DNA of 59,386 nucleotides from Bacteroidales bacterium. Its GTDB lineage: Bacteria; Bacteroidota; Bacteroidia; Bacteroidales; JAADJA01. The stretch spans positions 1 to 59,386 of the forward strand of contig JAFGBL010000236.1 of the NCBI GenBank assembly GCA_016933115.1, in the 5' to 3' direction. Made by a program: the position numbers and the translations under genes. Below are positions 27,853 through 37,436 of this stretch, in pieces; the first letter of the stretch is position 1; the number at the start of each line of letters is the position of its first letter. Below the pieces are notes generated by a model. That model was not told the DNA's origin and did not search any database. It saw only the letters and a program-made list of their open reading frames with translations.

Positions 27853-28669
27853 GAAAAGAAGCCTGACCACAGCTTTATTCTTCTTATCGCTGACCATTCT
27901 GATCAGCAGTTGTTCTGATAAAGAGGAGGAAAGTCCAACTCAAACAAGCGGAAAACTTTCGATTCAATTTAGTCATTTAATAAATGGCCAACCCGTGCAA
28001 TTCGATACGCTCATATATACCAATGAGGCTGATAATCCTTATATGATAAACGAAATTCAATATTTCATTTCGGATGTTGTACTTTATAAAAGCGATGGTT
28101 CAGAAAAAACAATTGACGATTGGGAGGATCACCATTATGTAGATACGGATATAACTTCAACCTTCAGGTGGGAAGTTTATGATGACATTGGATCGGGTAT
28201 ATATGATTCGATTTCCTTTATATTTGGTTTCAAAGATGAAAAAAACATGTCTTTCATGTTTGTAAATCCACCTGAACGCGACATGTTCTGGCCGGAATAC
28301 CTGGGTGGTGGTTATCATTACCTGAAATTAAACGGCAAATGGCTCGAACCGGATCAAACCATCCAAACAACACCATTTGATTTCCATTTGGGCAGGGGGC
28401 AGATTTATTACTCCTATCCCGATTCAATTACAGGTTTTGTTTCTAACGAATTCAGGGTATCTTTGCAGGGTTCCGGTTTTATTGTTCAGCCAGGCATAAC
28501 AACTGAAGTGACACTGGTGATGAACATTGAAAAATGGTTCAAAGAACCGAATATTTACGATCATAATGTTTATGGCGGCTATATCATGCAGAATCAGGAT
28601 GCAATGGAAAAGGTGAAAGAAAACGGACACAATGTATTTACATTTTTATCAAAGGAAATAAACCAATGA
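27773..28669 (+). CDS. MbnP-like copper-associated lipoprotein
   Basis: Up to 298 residues. The body matches the MbnP family: SIQFSHLINGQPVQFDTLIY, NEIQYFISDVVLY, then MFWPEYLGGGYHYLKLNG and FDFHLGRGQ. MbnP proteins bind copper after a partner MbnH oxidises a Trp, and the Trp-bearing motif is visible here. The start is uncertain: the only ATG in frame (27773) lies inside the previous gene and puts about 26 residues before a normal lipoprotein signal (RKRSLTTALFFLSLTILISSC). A CTG at 27863 follows a purine-rich stretch and could be used instead. The stop overlaps the next start (ATGA). Confidence 0.8.
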   Translation: MERFIKKNTVKANRVKLLQFQGQFHFRKRSLTTALFFLSLTILISSCSDKEEESPTQTSGKLSIQFSHLINGQPVQFDTLIYTNEADNPYMINEIQYFISDVVLYKSDGSEKTIDDWEDHHYVDTDITSTFRWEVYDDIGSGIYDSISFIFGFKDEKNMSFMFVNPPERDMFWPEYLGGGYHYLKLNGKWLEPDQTIQTTPFDFHLGRGQIYYSYPDSITGFVSNEFRVSLQGSGFIVQPGITTEVTLVMNIEKWFKEPNIYDHNVYGGYIMQNQDAMEKVKENGHNVFTFLSKEINQ

Positions 28670-29310
28670 AATACTGGGCCATATTCGGATTGTTTTTGAT
28701 CATAGCCGGATCAGTTTCTTGCAAAAAAACCGACGACCTGCCACCTGTTCTTACCCTTAAGGGCGATACATTGGTAAGTCACATACTCAACACCACCTAT
28801 GTGGATCAGGGTGCAACTGCCACTGACGAAACCGACGGAAATCTGAATTCTGAAATTTTTATCGATAATGCGGTCAATGAGGACCTTGTCGGGGAATATA
28901 CAGTTACCTACAAGGTATTGGATAAGGCAGGCAATGAAGCAGCCCCGGTATCGCGAACCGTCCAGGTTTATAACCAGGGATGGATTTATATGGGCGCCTA
29001 TCATTTATCCGAATCGGAAACATTCACGGGAAGCGATACCTGTAGCTATGATATTATTGTTGGTGCGGATTCAAGTTTGAATTACAGGCTCAATTTTTCG
29101 GATTTCGTATGCCAGTATGGGCATCAGGTTTTTGCTGATGTCATCGATACGACCATTATTATACCTTTTCAATTGTTGAGTGATACAATCCCAGTCATAT
29201 CAGTTCAGGGAAGCGGTATTATAAATGACACTATCATACAACTGGAATACACCCGAAAGGTAAATAATGAGCCCTTTTACTGGAAAGCTGCATTAATTAG
29301 ACTACAATGA
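28666..29310 (+). CDS. Lipoprotein with DUF5011 Ig-like domain
   Basis: 214 residues. Lipoprotein signal ..IIAGSVSCKKTDD (Cys about residue 19). About 25-105 form a DUF5011 bacterial Ig-like domain (PPVLTLKGDTLVSH, then YVDQGATATDETDG, GEYTVTYKVLDKAGN, all signatures of the family). The remaining about 110 residues form an unrecognised beta-rich domain with Cys near SDTCSYDI and FVCQYG. DUF5011 is usually a spacer or adhesion module. Overlaps of 4 bases with both neighbours show tight translational coupling with the MbnP- and MbnH-like genes, so it is likely part of the same envelope complex. Confidence 0.8.
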   Translation: MKYWAIFGLFLIIAGSVSCKKTDDLPPVLTLKGDTLVSHILNTTYVDQGATATDETDGNLNSEIFIDNAVNEDLVGEYTVTYKVLDKAGNEAAPVSRTVQVYNQGWIYMGAYHLSESETFTGSDTCSYDIIVGADSSLNYRLNFSDFVCQYGHQVFADVIDTTIIIPFQLLSDTIPVISVQGSGIINDTIIQLEYTRKVNNEPFYWKAALIRLQ

Positions 29311-30419
29311 AAACATACAACTTTATATGGACTATTCTGGTTTTAACTTCCATCTTGTTTTCTTGTAAAAATAATGAGGATGAAGAACCGGATCATACTT
29401 ATCAGCCGACACCCTATAATATTGATATACCATTTGGTTTTCCAACCAGGATTTACATTCCGGATGACAACCCATTGACCGTTGAAGGAATTGAACTTGG
29501 CCGCTACCTGTTTTACGATACACGGTTGGCCGGGAGGGCGGACGAGGGAAAACTGATGAGCTGCAGTTCATGCCACAAGCAGGAAAACGGGTTTATTATA
29601 GGATTACCGCGCCCCCACCCCTTCGGACTTGACAGCATTCCTACCCACCATGCCATGCTGCCTTTGATAAATCTGATTTGGAATCCCGGCCACCTGGGCT
29701 GGAACGGAAGTGTATCTTCCATTGAGGATGATGTGCTTGCAGTGATCACAGATCCAAGCGAATTTGGAAGCAGTTTTGAAGCCGTTGAGAAAGCAATTAC
29801 AGAAATTCCAGGATACCCGGAATTATTTGAAAAAGCCTTTGGAAGCAAGGAAGTTAAAGTGGAACGGATAGCCAAAGCGATCGCACAATTCGTCAGAACA
29901 ATTATTTCTGCAGATTCCAAATTTGATAAATACCTGCGGGGAGAGATTCAACTCACCAATGCGGAACTTCACGGATTCGTTTTGTTTACCACAGAGGAAG
30001 GCGCCGATTGTTTCCACTGCCATGGCGGAGCGGGAAACCCTTTGTTCACAACAAACCTGTTTTACAACAACGGCAAGGATACGGTTTTTACCGATCCGGT
30101 TGACAGGTATTCGATCACAGGCGATCCAATGGATAAAGGAGCATACAAGGCTTCAACCTTACGCAATATTGAATATACGGCACCCTATATGCACGATGGA
30201 AGATTCAATACACTGGATGAAGTAATTAATTTTTACAGTCATGAACTTCAATGGTCACCCCAAATTGATCCATTGATGCATCATATAGCAAACAATGGTA
30301 CACAACTGACGCCTATTGAAAAAGAAGATTTAAAGGCATTTTTATACACATTATCCGATACCGCATTTTTGAACAACCCGGAATTGGGTAAACCCGATAA
30401 ATTCCCTGACGAACAATAA
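29307..30419 (+). CDS. Di-haem cytochrome c peroxidase family lipoprotein (MbnH/MauG-like)
   Basis: 370 residues. Lipoprotein signal ..LTSILFSCKNNEDEE; then a di-haem peroxidase fold with two CxxCH haem sites, CSSCH (Cys86, Cys89, His90) and CFHCH (Cys235, Cys238, His239). The conserved GAYKASTLRNIEYTAPYMHD segment before the C-terminal helix is a hallmark of CCP/MauG proteins. In methanobactin-linked operons MbnH uses such haems to oxidise a Trp of MbnP to kynurenine. The adjacency to an MbnP-like gene makes that the best guess, over a plain hydrogen peroxide-reducing CcpA. It is the last gene of the operon; no terminator was found in the 76 bases after it. Confidence 0.88.
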   Translation: MKTYNFIWTILVLTSILFSCKNNEDEEPDHTYQPTPYNIDIPFGFPTRIYIPDDNPLTVEGIELGRYLFYDTRLAGRADEGKLMSCSSCHKQENGFIIGLPRPHPFGLDSIPTHHAMLPLINLIWNPGHLGWNGSVSSIEDDVLAVITDPSEFGSSFEAVEKAITEIPGYPELFEKAFGSKEVKVERIAKAIAQFVRTIISADSKFDKYLRGEIQLTNAELHGFVLFTTEEGADCFHCHGGAGNPLFTTNLFYNNGKDTVFTDPVDRYSITGDPMDKGAYKASTLRNIEYTAPYMHDGRFNTLDEVINFYSHELQWSPQIDPLMHHIANNGTQLTPIEKEDLKAFLYTLSDTAFLNNPELGKPDKFPDEQ

Positions 30420-30468
30420 ATCAACGGAAGTTAATTTTAATATATATTCGTACCTGAATATATTTTTT

Positions 30469-30476
30469 TACATTTG
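30469..30476 (+). promoter_or_regulatory. -7 element before the large papain-like gene
   Basis: TACATTTG is an exact TAnnTTTG match 19 bases before the ATG at 30496. It suggests separate transcription from the copper-type operon. Confidence 0.55.
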
Positions 30477-30495
30477 GAAAGAAAAAAATTGCCAC

Positions 30496-33400
30496 ATGAA
30501 ATCTTTATTTAACCGTTTTATCACCTTGGTTTTGATATTATTGACAATCCATTACACAATCATTGCTCAAAACGATAAGTATTCCACAACCGATACAGCC
30601 AAATTAGCACCGCTTTCAGCGATGGATTCCATAGCACTGGTCAATCTGCCCGAACTTAAATTACCGGATTGGCTTAAAGGGCCCAATCCTCCGACACTGC
30701 CCGAAATTACCGACAACTCCCAACAAATCTACTGGAGGCCGGTTTTCGCGCAATCCATGTATGAATGCGGGCAGGCCAGCGGTATCGGGCTGGGATTTAC
30801 ATATGCGATAAACCGTTTGCGGAATTTACCATCAAATGTTCCTGAAAACCAGTATCCGGCCTATTTTACCTGGAATTTTGGAAACGAGGGCAGTGGATGG
30901 TCCGGAGTAAGTTATTTCCACAGTTTCGAAATTGTTAAGTTGGAAGGTAATCCGACAGTAGCAGTTTACGGAGGAATGATTGAAGGAGGCCATGAAAGGT
31001 GGATGAGTGGTTATAATAATTATTACCATGCCATGCAAAACCGGCTGGCCGATATCTACAAGATTGATGTATCAAAGGAAGAAGGGATCAACACCCTCCG
31101 AAACTGGATTCATAATCACTTAGACGGATCGGATGTTGGGGGTGTAGCCAATTTTTATACCAATGCACCATCAGGAATGCCAACCCTTCCTTCGGGCACG
31201 CCGGAGGCCGGCAAATATGTTGTAACCGGCTGGAGTTATGCCAACCACGGTCTCACCATATGCGGCTACCACGATTCCATTCGGTGGGATTATAATAGTG
31301 ATGGTCAGTACACCAATAATATCGACCTGAACGGGGATGGAATCATAACCCCGCGTGATTGGGAAATCGGGGGATTTAAGTTTGCAAATACATACAGTGG
31401 CGGACCTAGCTTCGGAAATAACGGATTTTGCTATATGACTTATAAATCATGTGCCGATCCTTACGGAAACGGGGGAATCTGGGATAATGCAGCCCATGTT
31501 ATCTATGCGAAGGCCAATACCGAACCTTTGTTAACGGCGAAGATCAACATGACCTACAATTGCCGTAACAGGATCAGGGTTCAGATTGGCATGTCGACAA
31601 ATACCAATGCAACCTCTCCGGATTACATTCTTGGATTTCCGATCTTTAATTACCAGGGGGGCTGCCAGTATATGCAGGGGGATACCACAGTCGAAGCCAA
31701 TAAAACCATTGAGTTTGGATTGGATATTACACCGTTGTTGAATATTCTGGGAACGGGAACACCGGCCAGGTATTTCCTGGTAATCGATGAAAACGACCCC
31801 GAAGGCTGGGGCTGGGGTCAGGTGAATAGCTTTTCAATTATAGATTATAACAACGGGGTACAGGAAATTACCAGTACCCAATCCAATGTCGCCATTGTTT
31901 CAAACGGACAAACCCTTCTCTGGGCAAACCATACTGTAAATTTTAATGACATTGAAATTATATCCGAGGTTCTTCCCACGGCAACCATTTATGAACCATA
32001 CAGCACACAATTGCAGGCTGCTGGTGGAACACAACCCTATATTTGGGAATTCGACAGAAATTATTCGGAAACATTTACTTCAGGAACTTTTCCAAGTGTC
32101 AATACCGAACAGCTTAATCCCGGAAATAATGACGACGGATATGCCACAAAATCGCTGGGATTTTCTTTTCCTTTTCATGGAAGCGAATACAATGAGGTTA
32201 GGATAAACGTAGATGGATACATATCATTCGACGATATGGTTTCCTGGCCGTATGCAGTTTATGATTTCTTCAATTTCACAAAGAATAAGCTGATTTCACC
32301 TTTCCAATCCAACCTTGTATTGAATTCAGCGGATGCCGACGGAATGTGGTATAACGGAAACGAGGACCTGGCAACCTTCCGTTGGAAAGCTTCGGTAAAC
32401 GGAGATGAAAGTGCATCGAACCTCAATTTCGCAGTGAGGTTGTATAAAACCGGTGAAATTCGGTTCTATTACGGAACAAACACATTCACCGATATTGAGT
32501 GGGTCGCAGGATTGTCGGCAGGGGATAATTTATTTTATCAATTTTCTGCATTATCCAACCATGCTTCAATTCCATACGGTTATGTTACCATATTCAATCC
32601 TTTCTATCAACCGGTTGACTTTAACCTTACACGCGACGGTATTCTGTCAGGGATTCCGTCGGATGAGTATGCTAATTTACCCATTAAAGTCAGGGTAACC
32701 GATGAAAACAACCTAAAGACCTCCAAAGAAGTTGTCATGCCAATTTATGGACTGCTTATCGATGAAGTGACCATTAATGCAGAGGGAGATCAGATCATAG
32801 AATATGGCGAAGAGGTGTTTCTTACCGTTTCAATCAAAAATATAAGCGCTCAGGCAATCTCCGGAGCAGAAATGACAATTTTTAATACAGATACCTTTAT
32901 CACCTTAAACGACAATTATCAGAATCTGGGAAATTTTAGTGCCGGAGAAACAAAATATTTCACCGATGCTTTTCAATTCAATGTCGACTATGCTATTCCT
33001 GATGGCTATTTTTTCGAATTGGCAACTCAAATTGAAGAGAACCTGGGTGAGATCTGGGAGAGTTCGATCGGTTTGACAGGCTATTCGGCAATTTTATCGA
33101 CAGGTTCTGTTGTGGTATATGACGAAGGCAATGGATTTATTGAGCCGGGAGAAATTGTAGACTTGCAGGTTGAAATTGTGAACGATGGAGGTGCCAAAGC
33201 CACCAATATACTTACTGAACTTTTGATAGATGATGAATATGCAACAATCATCAATGGTTCAGCCAACCTGGCACAACTGGTTGGAAACAGCACCGCCAAT
33301 GTTATTTATACAATCCATGTTTCTGAATCTACTCCCATCGGGTATAATCTTGCATTTAATGTTGACATTGAAGCTGATTTTAATATTTCAGGATCCGGGC

Positions 33401-34704
33401 AATTCAATATAGTTGTAGGGCAACGCCCGCTATTGATCATTGACCTGGACGACAATAACAACTCCGCGCCTTATATCGAAGCATCCATGGATAATCTGGG
33501 TATGCTGTATGAAACTTCAAGTAGTTTTCCCCTCGATCTGAATATTTATCCCGGGATTTTCGTGTGTCTGGGTATTTACCCAAACAACCATGTGCTGACA
33601 TCCAACCAGGGCATTAATCTGGCCAACTATTTAAATAACGGAGGAAAGCTTTTTATGGAAGGAGGCGATACCTGGGCCTATGATGCCCAAACTGCCGCAC
33701 ACACCATGTTCTTTATTGATGGAACCGATGACGGGACTTCGGATATGTTAACGGTTATTGGAAAACCTTCGACATTTACACAGGGAATGAGCTTCGTTTA
33801 TACCGGAGAAAACAGCTGGATGGATCACCTGGTTCCTTTGGGATCGGCTTTTACGATCCTTGAAAACCAGTCGCCTGTGTATGGAACAGCCATCGCTTAT
33901 GACGGAGGAACCTATAAAACCATTGGAACTGCTCATGAATTTGGCGGATTGGCCGATGGAGGTTCTCCATCGACCAAAGATGAATTGATGACGGCTTATT
34001 TAGATTTTTTTGAGTTATTACCGCCGCCAGTTTTTGCAGTTGACCTGACCGTATTACTCGAAGGGCCTTACAATGGAACCGAAATGAACACCGCATTGAA
34101 TAACCAAAGTTTAATCCCATTAAGTCAACCTTACAATACAAGCCCCTGGAATTATAATGTACCCCAAAGCGTTGATTTTATCCCTAACAGTAATATCGTT
34201 GACTGGTTGTTAATTGAGTGCCGGGATGCACCCGATGCTGCCTCCGCAATACCTTCCACCTCTTTTGGAATGAAAGCCGCCTTTTTATTGAAAGATGGTT
34301 CGGTGGTAGGTATGGACGGTTCATCGCCACTGTATTTTCAACATAAAATTGATAATGGACTATTTATAGTGGTTTGGCACAGAAATCACCTTGGAATATT
34401 GTCAGCCAATCCGCTTTCAGGGTTCAATAATATTTATGCACGAAATTTTTCAACCGGCCCTAATACTGTTTATGGCGGAGCATCGGCACATAAAGAAATC
34501 GTTCCGGGAAAATGGGGTATGAGGTCAGGTGACGGTGACGGTGATGGGGAAGTGTCCTGGAATGATATAATTACTATTTGGTCCGCAAATGCCGGTCGGA
34601 AACAATATCACAAGGCCGATTATAACCTGGATGGACAAATTGACAATACAGATAAAAACGGAATGGTTTTTCCTAACCTCGGTTATACCGGTCAATCTGA
34701 TTAG
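30496..34704 (+). CDS. Large secreted papain-like (C1) protein with dockerin-like C-terminus
   Basis: 1402 residues. Signal peptide (..TIHYTIIAQ). About 60-340 look like a C1 peptidase domain: QSMYECGQASGIGLGFTYAI carries the candidate nucleophile Cys91, ANHGLTICGY the candidate His251, and FKFANTYSGG a candidate Asn. The middle holds Ig-like and CARDB-like beta domains, for example SIKNISAQAISGAEMTIFN and VDLQVEIVNDGGAKATNI, and a Rossmann-like stretch near 995-1100. The C-terminus (about 1345-1395) has two calcium-loop patterns, DGDGDGEVSWNDI and DYNLDGQIDNTDKNG, like a dockerin type I module. No T9SS sorting domain is seen, which is odd for such a large secreted Bacteroidota protein. Confidence 0.75.
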   Translation: MKSLFNRFITLVLILLTIHYTIIAQNDKYSTTDTAKLAPLSAMDSIALVNLPELKLPDWLKGPNPPTLPEITDNSQQIYWRPVFAQSMYECGQASGIGLGFTYAINRLRNLPSNVPENQYPAYFTWNFGNEGSGWSGVSYFHSFEIVKLEGNPTVAVYGGMIEGGHERWMSGYNNYYHAMQNRLADIYKIDVSKEEGINTLRNWIHNHLDGSDVGGVANFYTNAPSGMPTLPSGTPEAGKYVVTGWSYANHGLTICGYHDSIRWDYNSDGQYTNNIDLNGDGIITPRDWEIGGFKFANTYSGGPSFGNNGFCYMTYKSCADPYGNGGIWDNAAHVIYAKANTEPLLTAKINMTYNCRNRIRVQIGMSTNTNATSPDYILGFPIFNYQGGCQYMQGDTTVEANKTIEFGLDITPLLNILGTGTPARYFLVIDENDPEGWGWGQVNSFSIIDYNNGVQEITSTQSNVAIVSNGQTLLWANHTVNFNDIEIISEVLPTATIYEPYSTQLQAAGGTQPYIWEFDRNYSETFTSGTFPSVNTEQLNPGNNDDGYATKSLGFSFPFHGSEYNEVRINVDGYISFDDMVSWPYAVYDFFNFTKNKLISPFQSNLVLNSADADGMWYNGNEDLATFRWKASVNGDESASNLNFAVRLYKTGEIRFYYGTNTFTDIEWVAGLSAGDNLFYQFSALSNHASIPYGYVTIFNPFYQPVDFNLTRDGILSGIPSDEYANLPIKVRVTDENNLKTSKEVVMPIYGLLIDEVTINAEGDQIIEYGEEVFLTVSIKNISAQAISGAEMTIFNTDTFITLNDNYQNLGNFSAGETKYFTDAFQFNVDYAIPDGYFFELATQIEENLGEIWESSIGLTGYSAILSTGSVVVYDEGNGFIEPGEIVDLQVEIVNDGGAKATNILTELLIDDEYATIINGSANLAQLVGNSTANVIYTIHVSESTPIGYNLAFNVDIEADFNISGSGQFNIVVGQRPLLIIDLDDNNNSAPYIEASMDNLGMLYETSSSFPLDLNIYPGIFVCLGIYPNNHVLTSNQGINLANYLNNGGKLFMEGGDTWAYDAQTAAHTMFFIDGTDDGTSDMLTVIGKPSTFTQGMSFVYTGENSWMDHLVPLGSAFTILENQSPVYGTAIAYDGGTYKTIGTAHEFGGLADGGSPSTKDELMTAYLDFFELLPPPVFAVDLTVLLEGPYNGTEMNTALNNQSLIPLSQPYNTSPWNYNVPQSVDFIPNSNIVDWLLIECRDAPDAASAIPSTSFGMKAAFLLKDGSVVGMDGSSPLYFQHKIDNGLFIVVWHRNHLGILSANPLSGFNNIYARNFSTGPNTVYGGASAHKEIVPGKWGMRSGDGDGDGEVSWNDIITIWSANAGRKQYHKADYNLDGQIDNTDKNGMVFPNLGYTGQSD

Positions 34705-34731
34705 ATCATATTCAGTTTAAAATTAATTTAA

Positions 34732-34941
34732 GTGAAAACTCAAATAACTAAAGATATAGAAATTGAAGATCTGGTAAGGGATTATCCTGCCTCTGTTAAG
34801 TTCATGGCAGAGAAAGGGATCAAATGCATTGCCTGCGGTGAGCCGATTTGGGGTACACTTGAGGAGGCGGCAAAAGAAAAGGGCTATAAAGATGAAGAAA
34901 TCGATAATTTGATTATCGAATTACAAAGTTTAACAAAGTAG
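34732..34941 (+). CDS. DUF1858 domain protein
   Basis: 69 residues starting at GTG (no better ATG in frame). The whole protein is a DUF1858 domain: ITKDIEIEDLVRDYPASVKF, then GIKCIACGEPIWGTLEEAA with its conserved Cys pair. This domain is also found at the N-terminus of ScdA/hybrid-cluster-type proteins and is thought to act with iron-sulfur or nitric oxide repair functions. A free-standing version of this size is common. It lies 27 bases after the large secreted protein gene and may be read from the same transcript, but a functional link is not evident. Confidence 0.8.
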   Translation: MKTQITKDIEIEDLVRDYPASVKFMAEKGIKCIACGEPIWGTLEEAAKEKGYKDEEIDNLIIELQSLTK

Positions 34942-34980
34942 ACCAGCAATTATTGGGTATGCAATTTATGATTTCCTGAT

Positions 34981-35424
34981 CTACTTCCTGTTTTCTTTAC
35001 CCCTAACGATAAAATCTAATATCAATCCCACTATCAATATGGCAATACCCAAAACTGCTGCGATCCAGGGCGGATTAGCCGGAGAATTAAATTTAACGAA
35101 CAGGGTGGCAATCAAGGTCGGAACCAAAGCGGAAATACCAACCAGTACCAATGCATAGCTAAAAAAGGGAGATTTATATTTCTTTCGGGCGACCAGGAAA
35201 AATGTTATACTTACTGAAGTGGCCAGCCATCCCCCGCCGGCAACACGCATAAGCGCCAGGATCAGTACTTGTATTCCAGGTGTGAGTTCCTCCCAAGGAA
35301 TGTCAACTGCAATGGCATGGTAAGGCATATATTCCGGCCTGAATAAATAGACCATGGCAAAGCCGTAACCCAGTATTCCCACGAGCGCAAAACAAATAAA
35401 CGTTAGGTTTTTAAGTATTTTCAT
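34981..35424 (-). CDS. Small integral membrane protein, unknown function
   Basis: 147 residues with four predicted membrane helices (about 8-28, 55-80, 88-110, 120-140) and a basic C-terminal tail. No enzyme motif is visible and I do not name a family. It lies between convergent DUF1858 and the lysyl-tRNA synthetase gene, transcribed toward the former. Confidence 0.7.
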   Translation of the reverse strand: MKILKNLTFICFALVGILGYGFAMVYLFRPEYMPYHAIAVDIPWEELTPGIQVLILALMRVAGGGWLATSVSITFFLVARKKYKSPFFSYALVLVGISALVPTLIATLFVKFNSPANPPWIAAVLGIAILIVGLILDFIVRGKENRK

Positions 35425-35587
35425 GTCTTACTGATTTTGATTAATATGGTAAATATCGACGCTGAAAAATTTAAAATTACATAAAAATTTATTTGATGAT
35501 TTGGTTCAAACGGAAATTAACAAAATTTTAAACAATTGGAGTGGTTATACAGGCTCCAAATCTCGATTCCTTTGACCTGCAATATTT

Positions 35588-37306
35588 CTACCGATTCTCA
35601 AACCAGGCGCGTACCTCTTCAATTTTCAGGGCAGGTATATCCATTTTCATCTTCTTTCGCAATCCTCCCAGATCATTGAAAAGTTTATTGAGATTAGCAG
35701 ATTTGAACTCTTCAATGGTTTTGAATCCTGCTTTGCGGATCAATGGCACCCATGCCTCAGGAACACCCAGTTCCATGAATTCTGCATCAGTAGCACCGGC
35801 GGCTTTCTTTTCAGGCCGCATTTGCGGGAAGAAGATCACATCCTGAATGGAGGGCTGGTTAGCCAGGATCATGGTCAGCCGGTCGATTCCGATGCCCAGT
35901 CCTGCTGTGGGGGGCATACCGTATTCCAGCGCCCTGAGGAAATCCTCATCCAGCACCATTGATTCCTGGTCTCCTCTTTTACCAAGAGCTACCTGTTCTT
36001 CAAACCGTTTGCGCTGATCGATCGGATCATTCAGCTCGGAAAACGCGTTACAAATTTCCTTACTGTTGCATATGGCCTCAAATCGTTCAACCAGACCTTC
36101 CTTATTTCGGTGTTTTTTGGCCAAAGGCGACATCTCTACCGGGTAATCGGTAATGAAGGTAGGCTGGATCAGGTTGGGCTCGACGGTTTCGCCAAAAATT
36201 TCATCTATCAGTTTGCCTTTTCCCATGGAAGCATCCACCTCCACTCCTACTTGTTTGGCTACATTAACCAATTCCTTCTCATCCATTTCCGATATATCGA
36301 TGGTCGTATATTTTTTTATGGCCTCATACATACTCAATCGGGGCCAGGGCTTTTTAAAATCGATGATGTGCTCTCCAACTTTCACCTGGGTGGTTCCATG
36401 CATATCAAGTGTGATTTTCTCTACCATCTCCTCCACCAGGTCCATCATCCAATCATAGTCTTTATAGGCGACATAAAGCTCCATCTGGGTAAATTCCGGA
36501 TTGTGGAAGCGGTCCATCCCCTCATTTCTGAAATCCTTTGAAAATTCATAAACTCCGTCAAATCCGCCGACAATCAGCCTTTTGAGGTATAACTCATTGG
36601 CGATCCTCAGATAAAGGGTCATATCCAGGGTATTGTGATAGGTTTTGAACGGCCTTGCCGCAGCTCCTCCGTATAACGGTTGCAAAACCGGTGTTTCCAC
36701 TTCCAGGTAACCCTTTTTGTTCAGGAATTCGCGCATGGAATTCATGAGTTGTGTTCGCTTTACAAAAACGTCCTTTACCTTTGGATTGACAATCAGGTCA
36801 AGATACCTTTGACGATAGCGCTGTTCCGGATCGGTAAAGGCATCCCAAACTTTATCTTCTTTTTCTTTTACAACAGGAAGTACCTTCAATGATTTGCTTA
36901 ACAATTTGAATTCCTTCACATGAATGGTGATCTCTCCCATTTGGGTCGTAAACACATAACCCTTCACCCCAATGATATCACCGATATCCAACAAACGTTT
37001 AAATACCGTGTTGTACAGGGTTTTATCCTCGCCCTGACAAATGTCATCCCGCTTGAAATACAACTGAATTTTACCTGTCGCATCCTGGATCTCCGTAAAT
37101 GAAGCTGCACCCATAATCCTTCGCTGCATGATCCGTCCGGCAATGCTTACGTCCTGAAACAGGCTGTTATCCTTTTGAAATTTTTCCTGAATTTCCGCAG
37201 CCGTAATATTCACTTCATAAAGTTCGGCCGGGTAAGGTTCAATTCCCAGATTTCTTAATTCATCCAGTGCTTGCCGCCTGACAATTTCCTGTTCGTTTAA
37301 TTCCAT
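35588..37306 (-). CDS. lysS: Lysyl-tRNA synthetase, class II
   Basis: 572 residues. The start at 37306 gives the normal N-terminus [20 protein letters not shown]; a start 45 bases up adds a hydrophobic leader not found in the family. About 55-150 form the OB-fold anticodon-binding domain; about 170-500 the class II core with motif 2 ([20 protein letters not shown]) and motif 3 ([13 protein letters not shown]). A C-terminal extension of about 70 residues ([20 protein letters not shown]) resembles that of other Bacteroidota LysS proteins. It charges tRNA-Lys with lysine in the cytoplasm. It has its own promoter at 37362-37369. Confidence 0.97.
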   Translation of the reverse strand: MELNEQEIVRRQALDELRNLGIEPYPAELYEVNITAAEIQEKFQKDNSLFQDVSIAGRIMQRRIMGAASFTEIQDATGKIQLYFKRDDICQGEDKTLYNTVFKRLLDIGDIIGVKGYVFTTQMGEITIHVKEFKLLSKSLKVLPVVKEKEDKVWDAFTDPEQRYRQRYLDLIVNPKVKDVFVKRTQLMNSMREFLNKKGYLEVETPVLQPLYGGAAARPFKTYHNTLDMTLYLRIANELYLKRLIVGGFDGVYEFSKDFRNEGMDRFHNPEFTQMELYVAYKDYDWMMDLVEEMVEKITLDMHGTTQVKVGEHIIDFKKPWPRLSMYEAIKKYTTIDISEMDEKELVNVAKQVGVEVDASMGKGKLIDEIFGETVEPNLIQPTFITDYPVEMSPLAKKHRNKEGLVERFEAICNSKEICNAFSELNDPIDQRKRFEEQVALGKRGDQESMVLDEDFLRALEYGMPPTAGLGIGIDRLTMILANQPSIQDVIFFPQMRPEKKAAGATDAEFMELGVPEAWVPLIRKAGFKTIEEFKSANLNKLFNDLGGLRKKMKMDIPALKIEEVRAWFENR

Positions 37307-37361
37307 AAAATAATAAATAGTTAGTATTAAGTATTTAGATTTTAGACACAAAAATCGGGTG

Positions 37362-37369
37362 CAAAGATA
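37362..37369 (-). promoter_or_regulatory. -7 element of lysS
   Basis: The minus strand reads TATCTTTG, an exact TAnnTTTG match 56 bases before the lysS start codon. Confidence 0.65.
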
Positions 37370-37436
37370 AAAAAGTTAAGATTTGCGACAGGCTAAAGAA
37401 ACCAATGATTTAATTCTATTTTACCCTCGCAAGGAT

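Noticed and set aside
25116-30419. Methanobactin biosynthesis cluster
   Set aside because: No mbnB/mbnC-like genes or precursor peptide are present; only the MbnP/MbnH-like pair and a receptor are seen.
30496-34704. T9SS sorting domain on the papain-like protein
   Set aside because: The C-terminus has two calcium-loop patterns and no sorting-domain signature.
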